Assembly (NCBI GenBank): GCA_938003875.1 | Contig: CALKWO010000080.1 | Location: forward strand, 1-10,273 | Reading direction: 5' to 3' | Origin: an uncultured bacterium | GTDB taxonomy: Bacteria; Planctomycetota; Uabimicrobiia; Uabimicrobiales; JABWCH01 | DNA: 10,273 nucleotides | Shown: positions 5,051 to 10,273 of the stretch, one piece after another | How positions within the stretch are numbered: position 1 is the first letter of the stretch | How the letters are laid out: each line of letters begins with the position of its first letter | Notes under the pieces: generated by a model | What the model was told of the DNA's origin: nothing | Seen by the model: only the letters and a program-made list of their open reading frames with translations | Database searches by the model: none | Position numbers and translations under genes: made by a program

Positions 5051-6032
5051 AAAAAGATTTTTTTCTGGAATACAACCCACAGGCCAAATCCATATTGGAA
5101 ATTATCTAGGTGCTTTGCAATCCTGGGTAGAATTGGCAAAATCCCAAGAATATCATGCAATTCTATGCGTTGTAGACTACCATGCCATCACTATCCCTTA
5201 TGATGTCCAGGAAATCAAAAGCAAAATTTTCAATGCAGCTAGTGTCATCATGGCTTGTGGAATAGAACCAGAGAATGCACTTCTTTTTATCCAAAGTCAT
5301 GTCCCTGAGCATACAGAACTCGCCTGGGTATTCAATTGCTGCTGTAGTATGGGAGAGCTTTCCCGTATGACCCAGTTCAAAGATAAATCCAAAGACAGAG
5401 GCGAGTCCGTCAATGTGGGGCTTTTTACCTACCCTGTTTTGCAAGCAGCCGATATTCTTCTCTATAAAGCTGGCTATGTTCCTGTAGGAGAAGACCAGAT
5501 ACAGCATCTCGAACTTTCTCGTGAAATTGCCAGAAGGTTCAATAAAACTTACGGTGATACATTCCCCGAAACTCAGCCTATTCTGAGAGAGGCCAAGAGA
5601 ATCATGGGAATTGATGGCGCAAGCAAGATGTCCAAAAGCTTGGGCAATACGCTTGGCGTAATCGAAGCACCAGAAGAAATCTGGAAAAAGCTTGCCACCG
5701 CTAAAACCGATGAGAGAAGAAAGATGAGAAAAGACCCTGGCGTACCAGAAGACTGCAATATCTATATGTCCTATCACAAGCATTTTTCCCCTAAAGAAGA
5801 TTTGCAGCACATTGACCAGGAATGCAGAAGAGCAGGAATCGGCTGTCTGGATTGCAAAAAGATTTTAGCCAAAAACATGGAAACCCATCTTGGCCCCATC
5901 CGCAATCGTTACTATGAACTCCAGAAAAATCCCGATATGATTCGAGACTATCTCCGAGACAGTGCCTTGAAATGCAGGGCGATCGCGCAGGAAACCATGC
6001 AGGAAGTCAGACAAAAAATCGGAATTGGTTAA
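5043..6032 (+). CDS. trpS: Tryptophan--tRNA ligase (TrpRS)
   Basis: TrpRS charges tRNA-Trp with tryptophan using ATP, in the cytoplasm. The 329-residue length is normal for the bacterial enzyme. Class I signatures are intact: HIGN at 17-20 (in SGIQPTGQIHIGNYLGAL) and KMSKS at 195-199 (in GASKMSKSLGNT). Other familiar segments are VVDYHAIT (43-50), FTYPVLQAADILLY (128-141) and PVGEDQIQHLELSREIARRFN (147-167). A strong AGGAGGT at 5032-5038 precedes the ATG by 4 nt, inside the 3' end of the membrane-protein gene. It is the last gene of the plus-strand run; a stem-loop follows at 6058. Confidence 0.97.
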   Translation: MPKKRFFSGIQPTGQIHIGNYLGALQSWVELAKSQEYHAILCVVDYHAITIPYDVQEIKSKIFNAASVIMACGIEPENALLFIQSHVPEHTELAWVFNCCCSMGELSRMTQFKDKSKDRGESVNVGLFTYPVLQAADILLYKAGYVPVGEDQIQHLELSREIARRFNKTYGDTFPETQPILREAKRIMGIDGASKMSKSLGNTLGVIEAPEEIWKKLATAKTDERRKMRKDPGVPEDCNIYMSYHKHFSPKEDLQHIDQECRRAGIGCLDCKKILAKNMETHLGPIRNRYYELQKNPDMIRDYLRDSALKCRAIAQETMQEVRQKIGIG

Positions 6033-6057
6033 TTGGATCGAAAATATAGATTGTAGC

Positions 6058-6119
6058 CGCAGGGTTGCGCCGAAAAAGTCGGGTCTTCTCAAAAGCCCAC
6101 CGCCAGCGCAATCCCTGCG
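6058..6119. terminator. Stem-loop between convergent trpS and RNA methyltransferase genes
   Basis: CGCAGGG and TTGCGC (6058-6070) pair with GCGCAA and CCCTGCG (6106-6119) with one bulged T at 6112. The 13-bp GC-rich stem encloses a 35-nt loop. It fills most of the 94-nt gap between the stop codons of convergent genes and could end transcription from both sides, although neither side has a T-run. The GC-richness relative to its surroundings also allows a dispersed palindromic repeat. Confidence 0.5.
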
Positions 6120-6126
6120 TCTTCAT

Positions 6127-6915
6127 TCAATGCCTATTGCACTGAGCATATTGATAGATCAGAATGCCTGCGGAAACTGAGGCATTCAGCGAATCTACCT
6201 GTCCGACCATGGGAATCAAAACTTTGTAATCTGCCTGTTCCAGCCAGACTTCACTCAAACCATCTTTTTCGCTGCCAATCGCTACTGCAAAATTCCCTTG
6301 AGGTTGGATCTGGTTATACAGGGATGAAGCTTTTGGTGTAGCCGCAGCAATAGAATAATTATGTCTTTTGAGCCAGGAAATAGCCTCTTTTGTATTAGAT
6401 TGTATCGCAAGAGTAGAGAACAGCCCGCCCAGGCTGGTTCGCACGACGTTGGGATTGTATATATCACTTACCTCATCACAAACCACTACAGCGTTCACTC
6501 CTGCGGCATCTGCTGTCCGTAAGACAGCTCCAATATTTCCAGGTTTTTCCATTTTCTCTAAAACCACAACAAAATTTCCCTCTCCTGATATATCATCCAG
6601 AGTATGGCAAGGCTGAATGGCTATTGCAAGAAGGCCCTCTGTTGTGCCTCGGTAGGCTATTTTTTCAAACACTTTAGGACTCACTCTGGTTTTTTCTATA
6701 GATTCAAATTTTTCAAGAATCGTTGGGTCTTTTTGTATAAGCTCCTGGCAATAAAAAAGATGCTGGATTTTAACGCGATACTTTAATGCCAGGGACAGCT
6801 CTTTTCTTCCTTCAATCAAAAATAGCCCTCTGGCTTGCCGATCTTTTTTTTCATAAAGCTTGAGAACTTCCTTCACAAAAGGGTTGCTCAGGCTTTGGAT
6901 GTATTTTTCTACCAT
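6127..6915 (-). CDS. SPOUT-family (TrmH/SpoU) RNA 2'-O-methyltransferase
   Basis: The protein is 262 residues from the ATG at 6915 (MVEKYIQSLSNPFVKEV). It methylates a ribose 2'-OH in rRNA or tRNA using S-adenosylmethionine; the target site cannot be told from sequence. The N-terminal substrate-binding domain contains GLFLIEGRKEL (around residues 30-40). The three SpoU motifs are present: EKPGNIGAVLRTADAAG (N127, R133), AIGSEKDGLS (E216) and IPMVGQVDSLNASVSAGI (S242-N244). I prefer 6915 to the longer frame from 6981 because the first 22 residues of the latter overlap the CorA gene and do not resemble the family. The chosen ATG overlaps the corA stop by 7 nt (ATGGTAG), indicating translational coupling. 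Confidence 0.93.
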   Translation of the reverse strand: MVEKYIQSLSNPFVKEVLKLYEKKDRQARGLFLIEGRKELSLALKYRVKIQHLFYCQELIQKDPTILEKFESIEKTRVSPKVFEKIAYRGTTEGLLAIAIQPCHTLDDISGEGNFVVVLEKMEKPGNIGAVLRTADAAGVNAVVVCDEVSDIYNPNVVRTSLGGLFSTLAIQSNTKEAISWLKRHNYSIAAATPKASSLYNQIQPQGNFAVAIGSEKDGLSEVWLEQADYKVLIPMVGQVDSLNASVSAGILIYQYAQCNRH

Positions 6916-7820
6916 TTTTTGTATTTCCAATAAGCATGAAAGAGCAAAACAGAGACTGCAGCCATGGACATGATGATCCAAAAAGCATAGGGATAATTTT
7001 GTAAGGGGATTTTGACGTTCATAGAAAAAGCACTGACGACCAGGGTAGGCACCATAATAGCAATGGTTAGCAATGTCAAAGTCTTCATGAGTATATTAAG
7101 ATTGTTGCTTATGATAGAAGCCCTGGCATCCATCATGCTAGCAAGAATGTTAGAATAGATTTCTGCTATTCTGGAGCATTGCGAATTGTCTATAATCAGA
7201 TCTTCCAGCAGCTCTTTTTCCTCTTCGCTTAAGGGAAATTTGGGAGAGTTGCTGAGTTTTTGCAAGATAATGCCATTGGAATTGATGGCATTAAGATAAT
7301 ACACAAGCCCTTTGCTTAAGGAAAACATATTGATGAGATATTGGTTTCCTACAGACGCATTGATTTTCTGCTCCAGTTCATCTGCAATCTGGCTCATGAT
7401 GCGCAGATGCTCCATAAAATGGTATATACTATATCCTAATATTTTAAGAACCATAGATTTAAGTGATGTAATCCTTGCAAATTTTTTATCTGAAGTCAGG
7501 GGAAAATTTCCATCAGAAACTACAATCACTTTATTTTCAAATAAAAAGATGCCTACAGAGTTGACATGACATTGAAATAAATCGTTAGAGGAATAACTCC
7601 TGGGCTTTTTAAGAATCAACACAAGATGGTTGGTTTCATATTCCAATCGGGAAACTTCATCGGGATCGAGTGCAGAATTGAGATTATGCTCATCTAGCTC
7701 TTCCTGTGTCGTCAAAAATTTTTTCTCTTCAGGAGTAGGGTCTACTACCATAAAAAGATTGCTGGATGCCATATCGGCTACCTGAATTTTATTATTTTCT
7801 GTTGAATAGTACTTGATCAT
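6909..7820 (-). CDS. corA: CorA-family divalent-cation transporter with SMN in place of GMN
   Basis: This 303-residue inner-membrane protein has CorA architecture: an N-terminal cytoplasmic alpha/beta domain (about 1-130), long helices (about 130-245) and two C-terminal TM segments (about 246-265 and 277-296) with a short loop, ending in WKYKKW. CorA proteins form pentamers that carry Mg2+ and sometimes Co2+ or Ni2+. The signature GMN after TM1, which forms the ion-entry filter, reads SMN here (S266-N268, in SAFSMNVKIPL). M and N are kept but Gly is lost. The ribosome-binding sequence TAGGAAA is about 10 nt upstream of the ATG, and a perfect TATAAT is at 7857-7862. It overlaps the downstream methyltransferase by 7 nt. 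The superfamily is clear; ion selectivity is not. Confidence 0.9.
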   Translation of the reverse strand: MIKYYSTENNKIQVADMASSNLFMVVDPTPEEKKFLTTQEELDEHNLNSALDPDEVSRLEYETNHLVLILKKPRSYSSNDLFQCHVNSVGIFLFENKVIVVSDGNFPLTSDKKFARITSLKSMVLKILGYSIYHFMEHLRIMSQIADELEQKINASVGNQYLINMFSLSKGLVYYLNAINSNGIILQKLSNSPKFPLSEEEKELLEDLIIDNSQCSRIAEIYSNILASMMDARASIISNNLNILMKTLTLLTIAIMVPTLVVSAFSMNVKIPLQNYPYAFWIIMSMAAVSVLLFHAYWKYKKW

Positions 7821-7856
7821 CAGGCTATTTTCCTATCTATATCTCATATAAACCAA

Positions 7857-7862
7857 ATTATA
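7857..7862 (-). promoter_or_regulatory. Candidate -10 box for the corA-type gene
   Basis: A perfect TATAAT on the minus strand lies 37 nt upstream of the corA start. No good -35 is visible 16-18 bp further upstream in this A/T-rich stretch. It could give the transporter and methyltransferase their own promoter. Moderate to weak support given the base composition. Confidence 0.35.
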
Positions 7863-7869
7863 ATAATAA

Positions 7870-7885
7870 AAAAATCGAAATTTTT
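7870..7885 (-). terminator. Weak A/T stem-loop terminator after the helical-repeat gene
   Basis: On the minus strand AAAAAT, a TTCG loop and ATTTTT are followed by more T residues. The structure overlaps the TGA stop of the gene ending at 7885. The stem has no G-C pair, so termination would be weak, and read-through into corA 64 nt further on is plausible. Confidence 0.25.
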
Positions 7886-8475
7886 CACTCTTTATTTTTT
7901 TTTAAAATATAGTATTCTTTTTTAATTTCTCTGAATGCCTTACTAAAAGGGAACTTTTGCTCTAAAGTCTTCCATAATTCATAAGCTTTTATTTCTTGCC
8001 CTTCTCCATAAGCCCAAAGGCCTTTTTGTTTTAGAAGCTCAGGTTCAATCCAGAAATTGTCTGGATGCTCTTTATCATATATCTGCAGTGCCTGCTGAGT
8101 ATAACCACTGTCATACAATTTTTTAGCCCATCGAATTTGCCAAAAAGCATATAACGCACTGGAAGAAAAATTTTTCTCTCCATATAAAAAGGTTTCTTGT
8201 AGTTTGTCCTGGTTTTTGATGTAATGATTTTGTAGAATTAGCAAAACTTCAGGAAATTTCCAGCTTTTTTGCAGGCTGGGATTCGTTTGCAGCTTTTGGA
8301 GGAGCAAGAGAGGATTGCTATCGAGGACAGTTTTTTCAAGAACAACTTTTTCTTTAAAACCAGGAATCCATTGTATTAGCCTATGGCAAAATTCATCAAA
8401 GCCCAAACCAATAATAATACCAAGCAGCAATAACAAGATGGCTGCGACAATTTTCAAGTATAATGCGAAACTCAC
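7885..8475 (-). CDS. Membrane-anchored helical-repeat (TPR-like) protein, unrecognised family
   Basis: From the GTG at 8475 the protein has 196 residues. A single strongly hydrophobic segment at about 5-26 (LYLKIVAAILLLLLGIIIGL) anchors it, with the rest probably outside the cytoplasm. The remainder is helical with TPR-like spacing, best at 118-135 (KKLYDSGYTQQALQIYDK) and around 148-180. No enzyme motif is seen. I chose GTG 8475 because AAGGT at 8480-8484 lies just upstream and the hydrophobic anchor then begins at once. The open frame reaches 8562, but its extra 29 residues would overlap the divergent kinase gene. A TPR-like anchored protein often acts as a scaffold or envelope-assembly factor; no function is claimed. 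Confidence 0.65.
   Translation of the reverse strand: MSFALYLKIVAAILLLLLGIIIGLGFDEFCHRLIQWIPGFKEKVVLEKTVLDSNPLLLLQKLQTNPSLQKSWKFPEVLLILQNHYIKNQDKLQETFLYGEKNFSSSALYAFWQIRWAKKLYDSGYTQQALQIYDKEHPDNFWIEPELLKQKGLWAYGEGQEIKAYELWKTLEQKFPFSKAFREIKKEYYILKKNKE
8459..8464 (+). promoter_or_regulatory. Candidate -10 box for the histidine-kinase-like gene
   Basis: A perfect TATAAT lies 43 nt before the preferred ATG at 8508 and inside the 5' end of the divergent gene. No clear -35 is present. With only 32 bp between the two start codons, each promoter must lie within or beyond the other gene's 5' end. Confidence 0.35.
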
Positions 8476-8507
8476 ATTTACCTTCTTCTTCCCTAAGGAA
8501 ACCGCTA

Positions 8508-9251
8508 ATGGAACAAACAAACTCTTTTCCATCATTGTATCAAAAAGATGAAGCAAAAGCAAATATTGTTTCTGCTGAAATGCAAACCAATGAAATCCTC
8601 AAGATTTTGCTTCATGATATTAAAAATCCTATGTCCAGCCTTACAGGATATCTTGGTCTTATCTCTATGATGGCAAAATCATTAGATCCCAAGCCAAAGC
8701 AGTATCTTATGAGTTCTGTATGGTCTTCTAATGAAATGGCTGCTTTATGCAAAAACATAGAAGACAGCATCAGTATAGAAACAAACCATTTTCCGCTTAA
8801 GCTGGAGCCGTTGCAAATTTCGCCTATTTTGCAAAAAAATATAGAAAAACTCAACCCTATTGCCACATTTTTTCAAAAAAAAATTTTTTTTGAAACCATA
8901 GAATGCCCACCCTGCATCCAGGGCGATAAGATTCTTATAGAAAGGATGATCTATACCCTTATAAACCACAGCCTCCAGCACTGCCCTGACACTAAAGAAG
9001 TAAAAATTTCTCTAAAAAAACAAGACCCGTTTTTGCTGCTAGAGATAGAAGATGAAGGATCTGCTATTCTAAAAGAACACCTGGAAAAATATTTCGACAA
9101 ATATTTTTCTGTGCATTGTGGCAAAGGAGTCCGTAGACCCAGAGGATGGGATGCCTATTTTTGCAGCCTGGTTGCCAGACTGCACGGAGGAAAAATTGCT
9201 GTGCATCAAGTCGAAAAAAGACAGATTTTTTCTGTTTTCTTGCCTTTTTAA
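8508..9251 (+). CDS. Soluble histidine-kinase-like protein with degenerate ATP-binding domain
   Basis: From the ATG at 8508 the protein is 247 residues, with no TM segment or obvious sensor domain. The dimerisation/phosphoacceptor helix contains LLHDIKNPMSSLTGY with H36 intact. The C-terminal half has HATPase_c layout but altered motifs. The N-box region IYTLINHSLQH has His154 where the Mg-ATP-binding Asn normally sits. G1 is EDEGSAI rather than DxGxG. The G2 region (about 205-217, RRPRGWDAY) lacks GxGLGL. HGGKI near 226-230 is retained. It may be a poor or inactive kinase, or a phosphotransferase comparable in layout to ChpT or Spo0B. TAAGGA at 8494-8499, 8 nt upstream, favours this start over ATG 8463. 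No response regulator is adjacent. Confidence 0.78.
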   Translation: MEQTNSFPSLYQKDEAKANIVSAEMQTNEILKILLHDIKNPMSSLTGYLGLISMMAKSLDPKPKQYLMSSVWSSNEMAALCKNIEDSISIETNHFPLKLEPLQISPILQKNIEKLNPIATFFQKKIFFETIECPPCIQGDKILIERMIYTLINHSLQHCPDTKEVKISLKKQDPFLLLEIEDEGSAILKEHLEKYFDKYFSVHCGKGVRRPRGWDAYFCSLVARLHGGKIAVHQVEKRQIFSVFLPF

Positions 9252-9284
9252 TCTTGGATGGATTGCATACATTAAAAAGAACCA

Positions 9285-9330
9285 GTAGAGTAAAGGAGAG
9301 GTAGCTAAAAGCTACCGTCTCCCTCCTCGT
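9285..9330 (-). ncRNA. Group II intron domain VI with branch-point adenosine
   Basis: After domain V the minus strand forms a long hairpin. GGTAGCT pairs with AGCTACC, extended by GGAGA with TCTCC and by GAG with CTC near the base. An A at 9291 lies in TTTACTCTAC, seven nucleotides from the intron end, the standard place for the bulged branch-point A. The terminal AC matches the AY consensus. Confidence 0.75.
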
Positions 9331-9331
9331 C

Positions 9332-9364
9332 AAACCGAACGTGTGGATTTCCCGCATTCGGCTT
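9332..9364 (-). ncRNA. Group II intron domain V
   Basis: The minus-strand RNA reads AAGCCGAATGCGG, a GAAAT loop, then CCACACGTTCGGTTT. It has the invariant AGC catalytic triad, the lower stem CCGAA/TTCGG, the two-base bulge and the GAAA-type loop of domain V, the active-site helix. One pair in the upper stem is broken (C opposite A, where the usual partner is G), so the intron may be slightly decayed. Confidence 0.82.
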
Positions 9365-9950
9365 TCGCTGAAAGATTCATCAGAGCCTTTCACAATAGAT
9401 CTTTGATAACTTAGTTGAGTATCTCTTAGACCTTACTAACTATTACGTTTTGCGGCTTATCAAGATAAGCTTTCCATTATCGCTTTTCTATCGCTTGGGC
9501 TTTGATATAGTCTCTGTCTCAAAGAACAACTTTGTTCTATAGTAGGTATATTGGTATATACCAATTTAGAGTCATTCTTATCTAACTTGACGTACTTTCA
9601 GTAAAGCCCCTTTGCTCCACGATCATTACTCGCTTCTTCGCTAATATGGGCTTATCCGACTCCCTTACAGACCAATCCATGGTTATTGATTCCCATAGTC
9701 TGTTGTCTTTAGGACATCCATAAGGGTCTCCCAGGTTACTCGACTATTCTTTCGATACGCGCTATCTCCTTTGCCCCCGAGAAGTCTGATGAACGCTACC
9801 CATTATTACTCACTCATCAGTTACAGACTTCAACCTATCTGACGGCCTAGCCAACTTCTATTTGTGTAACGAGGCTCATTTGAGTTTACTTTCGTTATGG
9901 CTCGCATCTTTGCCCACAACACTGTTGACTTGATTGAGGAAGTGGACTGA

Positions 9951-9974
9951 CCTAAACCTAAACCTAAACCTAGA
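9951..9974. repeat. Short telomere-like hexamer array (CCTAAA)
   Basis: There are three perfect CCTAAA units and a fourth with one change (CCTAGA), followed by CCTGGG. It lies about 33 bp outside the proposed 5' end of the group II intron, in non-coding DNA. It is too short to imply a telomere. Confidence 0.8.
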
Positions 9975-10151
9975 CCTGGGTGTTACCCCAACGCTGTTAA
10001 GTTAAGATTGTAGATTCTGTCATGAAAGTCAAGAGAAAAAAAATATTTCTTAGTTTTTTATTTCTTACATAAAATATTATAATAAAGTTAGTTAGAAATA
10101 GAATAACCTTAGTTTTTAAAATAGTATACTTATTACGAAAGGTGATTCAAG

Positions 10152-10196
10152 CCGAATAAAAATTTTTGATAAAACCAGGATTAAAATTTTTATCGG
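10152..10196. repeat. Inverted repeat / stem-loop
   Basis: CCGA and TAAAAATTTT (10152-10166, with a bulged A at 10156) pair with AAAATTTTTATCGG (10183-10196): 14 bp around a 16-nt loop. The A/T core makes chance more likely than usual, but the CCGA/TCGG closing pairs are specific. Confidence 0.5.
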
Positions 10197-10207
10197 TAAC
10201 AATCTGC

Positions 10208-10273
10208 AATATATAAGCTTTTTAAAACTTTTATTTTTAAAACTTTTAAGCTGAAATCTACTAATATATAAGC
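10208..10273. repeat. Nested direct repeats
   Basis: AATATATAAGC occurs exactly at 10208-10218 and again at 10263-10273. Between them TTTTTAAAACTTTTA occurs twice in perfect tandem (10219-10233 and 10234-10248). The function is unknown; the array may continue past the window edge. Confidence 0.7.

Larger units (their letters stand above)
9285..9917 (-). mobile_element. ORF-less group II intron
   Basis: Group II introns are self-splicing ribozymes and retroelements. Reading the minus strand, the 3' end is well marked: a domain V hairpin (9332-9364), a domain VI hairpin with an unpaired A seven nucleotides from the end, and a terminal CTCTAC. The upstream 500 nt lacks reading frames but has short segments I associate with bacterial group II intron RNA, such as GTTGGCTAGGCCGTCAGATAGG and GGAGCAAAGGGGCTTTACTG. 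The 5' boundary is less sure; GTGGGC at 9917 fits the GUGNG consensus. At about 633 nt there is no reverse transcriptase/maturase, so mobility or efficient splicing would need a protein in trans. It sits 33 nt after the kinase-like gene and interrupts no recognisable gene. Confidence 0.75.
9918..10273. other. Non-coding AT-rich stretch at the right end
   Basis: No credible reading frame or RNA gene was seen. The first 100 nt holds the CCTAAA array and a small GGGTGTTACCC hairpin. From about 10040 the sequence becomes very AT-rich and contains a stem-loop (10152-10196), two tandem 15-bp repeats (10219-10248) and an 11-bp direct repeat at each side (10208-10218 and 10263-10273). It may be the upstream region of a gene beyond the window. 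Confidence 0.6.

Noticed and set aside
5163..5810. Minus-strand 215-codon frame inside trpS
   Set aside because: It is fully antisense to an intact tryptophanyl-tRNA synthetase; no motifs or ribosome-binding sequence.
6916..6981. 22-residue upstream extension of the RNA methyltransferase frame
   Set aside because: It overlaps the CorA coding region in another frame, its His/Cys-rich sequence does not resemble the family, and the ATG at 6915 gives the usual N-terminus.
8476..8562. Longer N-terminus for the membrane-anchored helical-repeat protein
   Set aside because: It would overlap the divergent kinase-like gene and place 29 unremarkable residues before the membrane anchor, whereas GTG 8475 has its own ribosome-binding sequence.
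9064..9393. Minus-strand 109-codon frame across the intron end and the kinase 3' end
   Set aside because: Its N-terminal part is translation of intron domains V and VI, a common false protein annotation, and the rest is antisense to the kinase-like gene.
9951..9974. CCTAAA array as evidence of a linear replicon end or eukaryotic DNA
   Set aside because: There are only four units, internal to the window, and the surrounding genes are bacterial with Shine-Dalgarno sequences and overlapping operon structure.

Overview
The window is AT-rich, densely coding bacterial DNA. The most informative block is a cluster of bacterial microcompartment (BMC) genes: three BMC-P (EutN/CcmL-type) pentamer shell proteins, plus a ribose-5-phosphate isomerase B-type enzyme and a deoxyribose-phosphate aldolase that both carry N-terminal extensions. 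That enzyme pair matches the class known as SPU (sugar-phosphate-utilizing) BMC loci. SPU loci, three BMC-P genes per locus and DUF2203 all fit an uncultured or candidate-phylum bacterium, possibly of PVC/planctomycete affinity, but nothing here fixes the taxon.

Layout. Positions 1-345 hold no convincing gene. They carry a small terminator-like hairpin, a hexanucleotide array with an inverted partner array, a perfect TATAAT and a strong 44-nt stem-loop. From 346 to 6032 ten plus-strand genes lie head to tail with gaps of at most 22 nt or short overlaps: BMC-P1, rpiB-like, BMC-P2, BMC-P3, deoC, a DUF2203 protein, a NifU C-terminal-type Fe-S protein, a protein with four CxxC pairs, a two-TM membrane protein, and trpS. 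A stem-loop at 6058-6119 separates this run from a convergent minus-strand group: a SPOUT (TrmH/SpoU) RNA methyltransferase overlapping a CorA-type transporter, and upstream of them a membrane-anchored helical-repeat protein. Divergent from the last gene, only 32 bp away, is a small soluble histidine-kinase-like protein with an intact H-box and an eroded ATP-binding domain.

The last kilobase has no protein gene. At 9285 to about 9917, on the minus strand, is an ORF-less group II intron, recognised from domains V and VI, a branch-point A and an AC 3' end. Next come a short telomere-like CCTAAA array and an AT-rich stretch with a hairpin and short direct repeats.

How the genes fit together. 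The aldolase would split 2-deoxyribose-5-phosphate into acetaldehyde and glyceraldehyde-3-phosphate inside a protein shell whose vertices are the BMC-P pentamers. The RpiB-like enzyme would isomerise a pentose phosphate in the same lumen. The hexagonal shell proteins (BMC-H/BMC-T) and any aldehyde-processing enzymes are not in the window and must be encoded elsewhere. The genes after deoC are co-directional but have no evident functional tie to the BMC.
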